DNA of 64,000 nt from Pedobacter sp. Leaf250 (GTDB lineage: Bacteria > Bacteroidota > Bacteroidia > Sphingobacteriales > Sphingobacteriaceae), in NCBI RefSeq assembly GCF_920984735.1, contig NZ_CAKLBU010000010.1, positions 62,001 through 126,000 on the forward strand, written 5' to 3'. This document shows, piece after piece, positions 18,022-25,764 of this stretch; within the stretch, counting starts at the first letter, position 1, and each line of letters starts with the position of its first letter. The translations under genes and the position numbers were made by a program. The notes under the pieces were generated by a model, which worked only from the letters and a program-made list of their open reading frames with translations, did not search any database and was not told the origin of the DNA.

Positions 18022-19731
18022 ATGAGTATAGGATTATCAGAACAAGAAATATTACGACGTGAGTCGCTAAAACAACTACGTGAATTGGGCATCGAGCCCT
18101 ACCCTGCAGAATCTTACGATGTAAATGTTACTGCTGCAGATATTTTAGAAAACTACGAAAAGGATAAAACTGCTTATAAAACGGTTAGCTTGGCTGGTCG
18201 GATCATGGGTCGTAATATTATGGGTGCAGCTTCTTTCGCTGAAATTCAGGATTCTACGGCTCGTATTCAGGTATATTTAAAAAGAGATGAACTTTGCCCT
18301 GGTGAAGACAAAACATTCTATAACACAGTATTTAAAAAGCTTTTAGATATTGGCGATTTCATTGGCATTAAAGGTTATGTTTTCACAACGCAAACTGGTG
18401 AGATTTCGATTCACGTTACTGAATTTAAGGTTTTAGCAAAATCTCTTCGTCCGCTTCCTATTGTTAAACGCGATGATGAAGGCAATGTATACGATGGATT
18501 TACCAATCCGGAATTGCGTTATAGAATGCGTTATGTAGATTTAACGGTTAATCCAGATTACAAACAAATCTTCATTAAACGCAGCAAAGTGATCAACTCC
18601 ATGCGTAATTATTTCGATAATCAGGGCTGGATGGAAGTGGAAACCCCTATTCTTCAGCCTATTCACGGAGGTGCAGCTGCCCGTCCGTTTGCCACGCATC
18701 ATAACACTTTAGATATGCCGCTTTATTTGCGTATTGCAAATGAGCTATATTTAAAACGCTTAATTGTTGCCGGTTTCGATGGTGTTTATGAATTCGGTAA
18801 AATGTTCCGTAATGAAGGAATGGATCGTACGCACAACCCAGAATATACCTCAATGGAAATCTATGTGGCCTACAAAGATTATATCTGGATGATGGCTATG
18901 GTAGAAGAATGTTTAGAAAAAGTGGCCATTGCAACCAATGGTTCTGCAGTTGTTAAAGTTGGCGAAAACGAAATTAATTTCGAAGGACCTTACGAAAAGC
19001 TTACCATGTACGAGTCGATCCAGAAATATACCGGCATTGATGTTTCGGCAATGAATGAAGAAGCGTTGATTCAAACTTGTAATGAGTTGGGTATTGAAAC
19101 CGATTCTACAATGGGTCGTGGTAAATTGGTGGATGAGATTTTTAGTGAAAAAGTAGAAGCAAACTTAATTCAGCCAACTTTCATTACTGATTATCCAATC
19201 GAAATGACTCCATTGGCCAAGAAACATCGCTCCGCTCCAGGCTTGGTAGAACGTTTCGAAATTTTTGTTAATGGTAAAGAAATTGGTAATGCTTATTCTG
19301 AATTAAATGATCCGATTGACCAAAAAGAACGTTTTGAAGATCAGTTAAAATTAGCCGATCGTGGTGATGCAGAGGCAATGGCGATGGATGATGATTTTGT
19401 TCGTGCCCTAGAATATGGCATGCCACCAACTTCAGGATTAGGTTTTGGTATCGATAGAATTGTAATGTTGATGACCAACCAAAGTACCATTCAAGAGGTG
19501 CTTTTCTTCCCACAAATGCGCCCTGAGAAAAAGAAAATCGAGTTAACGCCAGAAGAAACAGAGTTATTTGCCTTAGTAAAGGAAGGCGAACAAGCGCCAT
19601 TAACTGATATTAAAGCAAAATTAACAGATTGGAGCAATAAGAAATGGGATACCACTTTGAAGGCACTTACTGGTAAAGGAATTCTTAAAGTTTCTAAAAC
19701 TGACGATGGCTTATTCCTGTCGCACAAATAG
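18022..19731 (+). CDS. lysS: Lysyl-tRNA synthetase, class II
   Basis: 569 residues. An N-terminal OB-fold anticodon domain (MGRNIMGAASFAEIQD) is followed by class II motifs: motif 2 in RIANELYLKRLIVAGFDGVYEFGKMFRNEG and motif 3 in GLGFGIDRIVMLMTNQ. About 70 extra C-terminal residues (ELTPEETELFALVKEG onward) form a small helical extension typical of Bacteroidota LysS; its role is not known to me. The ATG at 18022 was chosen because the TTG at 18004 lies in the -7 element. Confidence 0.95.
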   Translation: MSIGLSEQEILRRESLKQLRELGIEPYPAESYDVNVTAADILENYEKDKTAYKTVSLAGRIMGRNIMGAASFAEIQDSTARIQVYLKRDELCPGEDKTFYNTVFKKLLDIGDFIGIKGYVFTTQTGEISIHVTEFKVLAKSLRPLPIVKRDDEGNVYDGFTNPELRYRMRYVDLTVNPDYKQIFIKRSKVINSMRNYFDNQGWMEVETPILQPIHGGAAARPFATHHNTLDMPLYLRIANELYLKRLIVAGFDGVYEFGKMFRNEGMDRTHNPEYTSMEIYVAYKDYIWMMAMVEECLEKVAIATNGSAVVKVGENEINFEGPYEKLTMYESIQKYTGIDVSAMNEEALIQTCNELGIETDSTMGRGKLVDEIFSEKVEANLIQPTFITDYPIEMTPLAKKHRSAPGLVERFEIFVNGKEIGNAYSELNDPIDQKERFEDQLKLADRGDAEAMAMDDDFVRALEYGMPPTSGLGFGIDRIVMLMTNQSTIQEVLFFPQMRPEKKKIELTPEETELFALVKEGEQAPLTDIKAKLTDWSNKKWDTTLKALTGKGILKVSKTDDGLFLSHK

Positions 19732-19762
19732 TTAGGGTTAACAAAAACATAACATAAACTTA

Positions 19763-19797
19763 AAAGGCTTGCTAACAATTGTTTAGCAAGCCTTTTC
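19763..19797 (+). terminator. Rho-independent terminator after lysS
   Basis: Perfect 13-bp stem AAAGGCTTGCTAA (19763-19775) with TTAGCAAGCCTTT (19783-19795), then further T residues. Confidence 0.9.
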
Positions 19798-19835
19798 TAT
19801 ATTTACAGCAATCGATAAATAAATATGATTGCCTT

Positions 19836-20048
19836 ATGAATACTTCAAGCTTAGAAATTAACGAAAGAGAATACTGCATCAAACTAAGTAAAGATGCTTT
19901 TGATTTAACCCTTGTTCGCCAATTGATTAAAAGAATCCAGGCCGAAGCACTTTTTTTCTCTAGGTCTCAAACGGAAGAAGATGATATCTTAAGTAAAAGA
20001 TCACAAAGAGAAGAACTAGAAGGATACGATAGCTTAGAAGATAAATAG
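19836..20048 (+). CDS. Small conserved-looking protein, function unknown
   Basis: 70 residues from ATG 19836, with no membrane segment. It reads as a beta strand then helices (EREYCIKLSKDAFDLTLVRQLI) and an acidic tail (RSQREELEGYDSLEDK). A longer frame beginning with TTG at 19779 lies in the lysS terminator and was rejected. It resembles the small helical proteins of antitoxin-like genes, but no toxin neighbour is visible, so no function is assigned. Confidence 0.55.
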   Translation: MNTSSLEINEREYCIKLSKDAFDLTLVRQLIKRIQAEALFFSRSQTEEDDILSKRSQREELEGYDSLEDK

Positions 20049-20141
20049 CTGATGAGTTGCCTGTTACGAGTTACAGGTGATGCGTTATTCATGGCGCAAT
20101 ATGATACACTTTCAACTTTTAACCCTAAACTTTCAATCCTA

Positions 20142-20696
20142 TTAATCAATATCCAAAGTTCCCTCAACCGAATCATCCATTGTTTTTCCTGTAATTACAG
20201 ATGCTGCTATTTTCAAAAATGCCACAGCAGTTCCGTTCTTGGTATCCCAATAATATCCTTCCGAGGGAATAACTTTAATTAACGTAATATTCGGATCTTC
20301 TTTCCCACCTTGAAACCATGTTTTAATAAACGGACTCCAAAGTTCATCAATTTTAGCCTGATCACGACTGATTTCTGATATTCCATAAATATTTACAAAG
20401 CCAGAATGTGCACCAGCCTGAAAAAGTAAATGTGTAAATGGGTCTGCAGATATTTCGTCATTTTTATGACTATCCTTCATGCTCATAAACCAAATATTTC
20501 CTTCATCGTCCACTTGCTGTATTGCCATTGGCCTTACCGAAAGCGGAACTCCGGTTTTAATATTGGTACAAAAGAAACAGCTTTCGGCTTTCTCTGCCAA
20601 ACCGCGTAATTTCTCGATTGCTTCCTTGCCACCTAAATCTTTAATGTTGCCTTCTTCTTGAGTATTGTTAGTACTTCCTTCTTGTGATGTTGCCAT
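20142..20696 (-). CDS. Pyridoxamine 5'-phosphate oxidase-like stress protein
   Basis: 184 residues of the PNPOx-like split-barrel family, close to general stress protein 26. Visible features are the low-complexity head (1-20), then FFCTNIKTGVPLSVRPMAIQ and GNIWFMSMKDSHK, and the C-terminal GYYWDTKNGTAVAFLK. It probably binds a flavin and protects against stress; the substrate is unknown. It stands alone with no terminator obvious. Confidence 0.8.
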   Translation of the reverse strand: MATSQEGSTNNTQEEGNIKDLGGKEAIEKLRGLAEKAESCFFCTNIKTGVPLSVRPMAIQQVDDEGNIWFMSMKDSHKNDEISADPFTHLLFQAGAHSGFVNIYGISEISRDQAKIDELWSPFIKTWFQGGKEDPNITLIKVIPSEGYYWDTKNGTAVAFLKIAASVITGKTMDDSVEGTLDID

Positions 20697-20919
20697 AATG
20701 TAGATTTTCTATAAACTACAATACAAAATCCACTTTGGTTTTAATAATTTGAAAAGCAAATTTCTGCATCTATTAAAGTTTCCTCCTGTTATCACTACTA
20801 TCTTTTTGTGATTGTTAACTCTAAACGATTGTTACTGCACCAAAAAGTATAGCCGTTCTATCAGGTTTAAAAATACAAAGCTGTGCTTAAAACATAAAAC
20901 CAAATCAAGTATCGAATTC

Positions 20920-22167
20920 CTAAACCTCTTCTACCGAAAGTACTTTTTTTGCCAGTTTGCCAACGGTTAATCCTTGTACAATAATTGAAAACACCACCAC
21001 GAAATAAGTAATACCAACTAACATCGGTTTATATGGTCCTTCATCCATAGATAAAACCAGAGCAATGGAAACGCCACCACGTAAACCGCCCCATACCAAT
21101 ACTTTTATGGTACCGCTGCTGAATTTATTTTTAAATGGAATAAGCCTTACCGGAATATAAATGGATAAGAACCTCGAGAAAAGTACAATTAAAATACAAC
21201 AGATTCCAATTAACCAATAATCGGTAATGTTATGGATAATCAATAATTCAAACCCAATAAACAGGAATAATATCGCATTCAAAATCTCATCAATCAATTC
21301 CCAAAATTTATTAAGGTAATCTTTAGTAACTGCAGACATTGCCGTTCGTTTACCATAATTACCAATTACAATACCTGCTGCAACCATGGTTAAAGGACCA
21401 GAAATATGAATAGAGTGAGCAATTAAATAGCCACCCATTACCACAGATAAAGTAATTAAAACAGAAACCTTATAATCATCAATTTTTCGCATGGCATTTG
21501 ATGCACCAATACCTAAAAGGGTTCCCAATAAGAAACCTCCCAAGGCTTCTTTAATCAATAACCAAGAAATATTAGTGAAACTCACATCAATATCACTCCC
21601 TTGTGCCAATTGAAGGATTACCGCAAAAATTACAACAGCAACACCATCGTTAAAAAGTGATTCTCCTGCAACTTTGGTTTCTAAAGATTTTTTAACATTT
21701 GCATCTTTTAAAACACCCATTACCGCAATGGGGTCTGTTGGTGAAATTAATGCGCCAAACAATAAACTATATATAAAGGGTACCTGGAAACCAAAAAGCG
21801 GAGAGATATAAAAAACCAATGCACCAACAGCAAATGTAGAAATAACAACACTCACAGTTGAGAAAATGATCACTGGGGCTCTTTGCTCATGTAAATCGAC
21901 TAAGTTGATATGGATTGCGCCTGCAAATAATAAAAAATTCAGCATCGCACCCATCAAAACTTCTGTAAAGTCTACATCTTGAAGCAGTGTAGAAAAATGA
22001 TCGAAAGTTTTAGGAAATAAGCTCCCTGTAAAAACCAAAACAATTGAACTCAACATTGCAATAATCATGATGCCAATTGTAGAAGGCAGTTTGAGATATC
22101 GCAAGTTTAAATAAGAGAAAAAGGAAGCTAAAACGATGAGAACGGAGAAAGAGTAATATAATTCCAT
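20920..22167 (-). CDS. Na+/H+ antiporter, CPA1 (NhaP) type
   Basis: 415 residues with about 12 predicted membrane segments. Signature CPA1 motifs: LISPTDPIAVMG, GESLFNDGVAVV (the ion-binding ND pair) and GGLRGGVSIALVLS. It exchanges Na+ or K+ for protons across the inner membrane and supports pH and salt tolerance. The ATG at 22167 (MELYYSFSV) gives a normal N-terminus; the TTG at 22197 only adds a polar extension. It is monocistronic. Confidence 0.88.
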   Translation of the reverse strand: MELYYSFSVLIVLASFFSYLNLRYLKLPSTIGIMIIAMLSSIVLVFTGSLFPKTFDHFSTLLQDVDFTEVLMGAMLNFLLFAGAIHINLVDLHEQRAPVIIFSTVSVVISTFAVGALVFYISPLFGFQVPFIYSLLFGALISPTDPIAVMGVLKDANVKKSLETKVAGESLFNDGVAVVIFAVILQLAQGSDIDVSFTNISWLLIKEALGGFLLGTLLGIGASNAMRKIDDYKVSVLITLSVVMGGYLIAHSIHISGPLTMVAAGIVIGNYGKRTAMSAVTKDYLNKFWELIDEILNAILFLFIGFELLIIHNITDYWLIGICCILIVLFSRFLSIYIPVRLIPFKNKFSSGTIKVLVWGGLRGGVSIALVLSMDEGPYKPMLVGITYFVVVFSIIVQGLTVGKLAKKVLSVEEV

Positions 22168-22268
22168 AAATATTTTAAAGGACCGGTAAATCTCCAAAAT
22201 ACCAAAAAATTTCGACTCACCTAAATTTAATTTTAGATTATGACGTTAACGAGCAAAATTTTGAACAC

Positions 22269-22295
22269 AAAAAAAGCCGACTTTCGTCGGCTTTT
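22269..22295 (-). terminator. Rho-independent terminator
   Basis: Stem AAAAGCCGAC (22272-22281) with GTCGGCTTTT (22286-22295) and a four-base loop; on the minus strand it is followed by a T run. It ends the transcript of the gene at 22316-22855. Confidence 0.85.
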
Positions 22296-22315
22296 ACTAT
22301 CTCTCTAATAGAAAA

Positions 22316-22855
22316 CTACCTGTAACGAACCTGCTGTTGCTTATCCATCATACCCATCTGATCTTTCATTTGTTTAATTTGATCAGCAAGTAATTTATTT
22401 TTATCTGCTTTTTTGGCTTCTGCTAAATACATAGTGGCTTCACGTTTATTACGTTTAGCCATTGCAATTCCGGCCAAACTTAACTTCGCCAATGCAACAT
22501 TATGTTCCATTTGCATGCCTAAATTTAAGGCTGTTTTAAAATATTTTTCCGATTTTAATGGGGCAGTTCTACTTTCAATTAAGCCTACAAGCAAATTATA
22601 ATAACCGTGCTGAACCCTAATTAATTGCTTTTCGTAATTTGTAATTCTATCTAAATAAGCTTTTGCTTTTGGCATATTATCTTTTCTTAAAAACCATTGT
22701 GCTAAAAGCATATTTTCATTAAAAAAGAAGGTTACCAAAACAATTAACCCTAATAAAATAGCCACAATTCCCCATGGCCAAAAACCGAAAATAAATAAAG
22801 CTACTGCGCCACCCAGTAAAGCAACCCCCGCAATTAATCTGATAATATTTGGCAT
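22316..22855 (-). CDS. Two-helix membrane protein with TPR-like tail
   Basis: 179 residues. Two hydrophobic segments (residues about 5-24 and 28-45) are followed by a soluble alpha-helical tail with TPR-like spacing (FKTALNLGMQMEHNVALAKLSLAGIAMAKRNK). A basic, Gln-rich C-terminus ends it. Probably an inner-membrane protein with a cytoplasmic tail. Function unknown. Confidence 0.65.
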   Translation of the reverse strand: MPNIIRLIAGVALLGGAVALFIFGFWPWGIVAILLGLIVLVTFFFNENMLLAQWFLRKDNMPKAKAYLDRITNYEKQLIRVQHGYYNLLVGLIESRTAPLKSEKYFKTALNLGMQMEHNVALAKLSLAGIAMAKRNKREATMYLAEAKKADKNKLLADQIKQMKDQMGMMDKQQQVRYR

Positions 22856-22970
22856 AAATTTATTCTAATTATTTTTTTTTTGCAAATATCGTTTTTAAAT
22901 GGCACAAATTAGATTATAAAATAATAATTTCATTAAAAATTTCAAAGTGTAAACAATTCATCAAATTAAT

Positions 22971-23489
22971 ATGAAAATTCTCTTATCCATAACCCTAATT
23001 GTACTTGCCATGAACGTTTCAGCTCAAGAAGTTAATAAAAAAATTCACGATCAAGCCAGAAATAAAGATGTTCTAATTAATGTTTGTACGAGGGAGGGTA
23101 TTACAATCTTTCCTGAATTTAAAGAAATGTACGATCCAATTTATGCTGCCTATGTACCAGATGCAGCTACGATGATCGAATTGAAAAAGCTAGTAAAAAA
23201 AGAGAAAATTAAAATTGTTTTTGGCACTTGGTGTGGAGATAGTAAAGTAAATGTACCTAACTTTTTTAAAGTTTTGGATGCTTTACAGTTTAAAGAAAAA
23301 AATGTTGAAATTATAGCGGTTGATGGATCTAAAAAAGCAGAAAATGGAATTATTGATGGTTTAGATATTCAGCGTGTTCCAACATTTATCGTTTATGATA
23401 AAAAAGGAAAAGAATTAGGAAGAATTATAGAACATCCAAAAGCAACACTTGAGGCAGATTTATTAGAGATTTATAAAAAGAAATCGTAA
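22971..23489 (+). CDS. Exported thioredoxin-like protein with WCGDS motif
   Basis: 172 residues with a signal peptide (1-18, ending VSAQ). The thioredoxin-fold core has FGTWCGDSKVNVPNF: only Cys88 remains of the usual CxxC, the second position being Ser91. The cis-Pro follows in QRVPTFIVYD. Such monothiol variants are frequent in Bacteroidota; the role may be reduction of one thiol partner or a binding role. Ung follows 77 bases downstream. Confidence 0.82.
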   Translation: MKILLSITLIVLAMNVSAQEVNKKIHDQARNKDVLINVCTREGITIFPEFKEMYDPIYAAYVPDAATMIELKKLVKKEKIKIVFGTWCGDSKVNVPNFFKVLDALQFKEKNVEIIAVDGSKKAENGIIDGLDIQRVPTFIVYDKKGKELGRIIEHPKATLEADLLEIYKKKS

Positions 23490-23566
23490 AACTTTTGCCA
23501 ATGGATATTAGTTTAATTTATAACACAAAACTATTATTCATTAATTCTTAAATTCAAAGCAATAAT

Positions 23567-24247
23567 ATGTCAGCAGCGTTAGAGCCAGGTTGGTTAGCCA
23601 TTTTAGATGAAGAATTCAGCAAAGACTATATGTTAAGCCTGAAGTCTTTTTTAAAGGAAGAAAAAGAAATTGGGGCAACTGTATATCCTAAAAATGCTGA
23701 TATATTCAATGCATTAAATACTACTCCTTTCAATAATGTAAAGGTTGTAATCCTCGGGCAAGATCCATATCATGGCATAGGGCAAGCCCATGGATTATCT
23801 TTTTCCGTTCAGCGGGGTATAGCTATACCTCCATCGTTAAAGAATATATATAAGGAATTGGAAACTGATGTTGAAGGTTTCAAATCTCCGAACCATGGAA
23901 ATTTAACTCATTGGGCAGAACAGGGTGTATTACTTTTAAATGCAACGCTCACAGTTCGAGCATCAACACCAGGCTCACATCAAAACCGGGGATGGGAGAT
24001 TTTTACTGACGAAATCATAAAAGCACTTTCAGCCAAAAAAGAGCATTTAGTGTTTTTATTATGGGGAAAATATGCCCAACAAAAAGCGGCATTAATAGAT
24101 CAGAAAAAACACCATGTTTTAACTGCAGCCCACCCATCTCCATTTTCGGCTTATAATGGTTTTTTTGGCTCAAGACATTTTTCAAAGGCAAATCAGTTAT
24201 TAGTTCAAAATAATTTGTCGCCAATTGACTGGAATTTGCCTGAATAA
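23567..24247 (+). CDS. ung: Uracil-DNA glycosylase, family 1
   Basis: 226 residues. It has the catalytic water-activating loop VVILGQDPYHG and the C-terminal HPSPFSAYNGFFG loop that inserts into DNA. It removes uracil from DNA, starting base excision repair. Length and motifs match E. coli Ung closely. It is followed by the REP-like element at 24300-24406. Confidence 0.97.
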   Translation: MSAALEPGWLAILDEEFSKDYMLSLKSFLKEEKEIGATVYPKNADIFNALNTTPFNNVKVVILGQDPYHGIGQAHGLSFSVQRGIAIPPSLKNIYKELETDVEGFKSPNHGNLTHWAEQGVLLLNATLTVRASTPGSHQNRGWEIFTDEIIKALSAKKEHLVFLLWGKYAQQKAALIDQKKHHVLTAAHPSPFSAYNGFFGSRHFSKANQLLVQNNLSPIDWNLPE

Positions 24248-24299
24248 ATAGGATTTTAAAAATCTTTAGTGATGGGCAAGAATTTAATATAGGAGGTAT

Positions 24300-24406
24300 C
24301 GTCATTGCGAGTTCCGATTTTTCATCGGAACGTGGCGATCTTAATCATAAAATATACGTGTAAATAAGATTGCTCCAATCGATGAAAAATCGATTTCGCA
24401 AGGACG
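24300..24406. repeat. REP/MITE-like double-hairpin element
   Basis: The ends CGTCATTGCGAG (24300-24311) and TTCGCAAGGACGG (24395-24407) are inverted copies, and GTGGCGATCTTA (about 24332-24343) is opposite TAAGATTGCT (about 24364-24373). Each arm holds its own small hairpin: GTTCCGAT with ATCGGAAC (24311-24331), and AATCGAT with ATCGATT (24377-24395). The segment CGATTTTTCATCG is the exact reverse complement of CGATGAAAAATCG in the other arm. Confidence 0.75.
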
Positions 24407-24504
24407 GAAAATAAATATGTCAATGATGATTTATTATTGCAATAGATTTTTAAGTAAAAACCTGCAAATACAATCGCAAGAAAAGCCCCTTGAATTAGTT
24501 AAGG

Positions 24505-24975
24505 TTAATATTCTAATGGTACAATTGGCTCCTTTTTAGTTGTAGACATAATCATCATCGTTTGAAAAGTTTTAACCACAGAAATCTTACTGATTTTCTC
24601 CATGATTAAACGCTCATATGATTTAATATCTTTAACATAAACCTTCAAAAGAAAATCCGCCTGACCAGTTACATGGTGACATTCTGTAATTTCTTTTATT
24701 TGATTAACCTCATCTAAAAAGATTTGAATGGTGTTGTTTTTATGGAAATCCAATTGAATTTGAATAAAGGTTTTAATACCTAAACCTAATTTTTCCTCAT
24801 CAACCAATGCATGATAGCTTTTAATAAAGCCAGCCATTTCTAGCTTACGAACACGCTCCAAGGTTGGCGCAGGTGACAAGCCGATTTCTTGTGATAAAAG
24901 CAAGTTGGTAATTCTACCGTTTTCCTGTAAGATTCTTAAAATTTTAAAATCAATCTTATCTAATTCTGATGCCAT
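24505..24975 (-). CDS. Lrp/AsnC-family transcriptional regulator
   Basis: 156 residues. A helix-turn-helix (LDKIDFKILRILQENGR, LSPAPTLERVRKLE) is followed by the RAM/ligand-binding domain (ECHHVTGQADFLLKVYVKD). It senses an amino acid or similar small molecule and binds DNA as a multimer. Divergent from mntR-mntH, with 126 bases between them that hold both promoters. The ligand and target genes are not predictable. Confidence 0.88.
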   Translation of the reverse strand: MASELDKIDFKILRILQENGRITNLLLSQEIGLSPAPTLERVRKLEMAGFIKSYHALVDEEKLGLGIKTFIQIQLDFHKNNTIQIFLDEVNQIKEITECHHVTGQADFLLKVYVKDIKSYERLIMEKISKISVVKTFQTMMIMSTTKKEPIVPLEY

Positions 24976-24982
24976 ATAAGTT

Positions 24983-25013
24983 CAAAGGTATTGAGAACAC
25001 AAACATAACCAAA
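24983..25013 (-). promoter_or_regulatory. lrp-type promoter, TTTG-N19-TACCTTTG
   Basis: On the minus strand TTTG (25010-25013) and TACCTTTG (24983-24990) are separated by 19 bases, a full match to the Bacteroidota -33/-7 pattern. The -7 element lies 7 bases upstream of the ATG at 24975. Confidence 0.7.
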
Positions 25014-25032
25014 TTATATTCTAAATTTTAAC

Positions 25033-25053
25033 AAAATTTATCTAATAAATTTT
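25033..25053. promoter_or_regulatory. AT-rich perfect palindrome in the mntR upstream region
   Basis: Two nine-base arms, AAAATTTAT and ATAAATTTT, flank CTA with no mismatch. It lies between lrp and mntR and may be a second operator. AT-rich sequence makes chance palindromes likelier, so this is a modest call. Confidence 0.35.
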
Positions 25054-25062
25054 AATAAAAAT

Positions 25063-25082
25063 TTTTTAGATTTACCTAAAAA
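25063..25082. promoter_or_regulatory. Likely MntR/DtxR operator
   Basis: TTTTTAG (25063-25069) and CTAAAAA (25076-25082) are exact inverted half-sites six bases apart, 20 bases before the mntR ATG. The layout resembles TTTAGGTNNACCTAAA boxes of the DtxR/MntR family. An MntR autoregulating the operon is the natural reading, though the site has not been tested. Confidence 0.6.
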
Positions 25083-25101
25083 TAAAATTAGATAAACATA
25101 A

Positions 25102-25764
25102 ATGCAAAGCTTTACTGAAGAGAATTACCTCAAGATTATTTATCATCTTTCGGAAACTTCAAACAATGTTCAAACCAATGCAATTGCCGAGCAAATGCAA
25201 ACAAAACCTGCATCAGTAACAGATATGATTAAGAAACTTGCAGATAAAGGTTTTGTAGATTATATCAAATATCAAGGTGTTACATTAACCGAAAAAGGTA
25301 AAAATGCGGCAATAGATATTGTGCGTAAACATAGGCTTTGGGAAGTTTTTTTAGTAGATAAGTTAAATTTTAAGTGGGATGAAGTGCATGATGTAGCAGA
25401 AGAATTGGAGCATATTAAATCTGTTGCATTAATCGAAAGATTAGATGAATTTTTAGGTTTTCCGAAGTCAGATCCACATGGCGACCCTATTCCGGATAAA
25501 AATGGAAGGTTTGCCAAAACACAGTTTACAAAGCTAATCGATCTTAAAATTGGCGACTCTGGTACAATTACCGGTGTTAGCCAACACAGTTCTGCCTTTC
25601 TAAAACATTTGGAAAAATTAGGTTTAACCCTCGGCAAACAAATTCATATTAATGATGTTACGGATTTCGATGGCTCAGTAGAAATTTCGGTAAACGGTAA
25701 ACAAATCAATATTAGTAGAGAAGTGGCAAAGCATATTTTAATCAGCAATAATGGCAAAAACTGA
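25102..25764 (+). CDS. mntR: DtxR/MntR-family metal-dependent repressor
   Basis: 220 residues. An N-terminal winged helix (AIAEQMQTKPASVTDMIKKLADKG) is followed by the DtxR dimerisation/metal-binding helices (HRLWEVFLVD, EELEHIKS, FPKSDPHGDPIP) and a C-terminal FeoA-like SH3 domain (IGDSGTITGVSQHSSAFL). It binds Mn or Fe and shuts off uptake genes. It overlaps mntH by 14 bases, so translation is coupled and this is very probably the regulator of that transporter. Confidence 0.9.
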   Translation: MQSFTEENYLKIIYHLSETSNNVQTNAIAEQMQTKPASVTDMIKKLADKGFVDYIKYQGVTLTEKGKNAAIDIVRKHRLWEVFLVDKLNFKWDEVHDVAEELEHIKSVALIERLDEFLGFPKSDPHGDPIPDKNGRFAKTQFTKLIDLKIGDSGTITGVSQHSSAFLKHLEKLGLTLGKQIHINDVTDFDGSVEISVNGKQINISREVAKHILISNNGKN

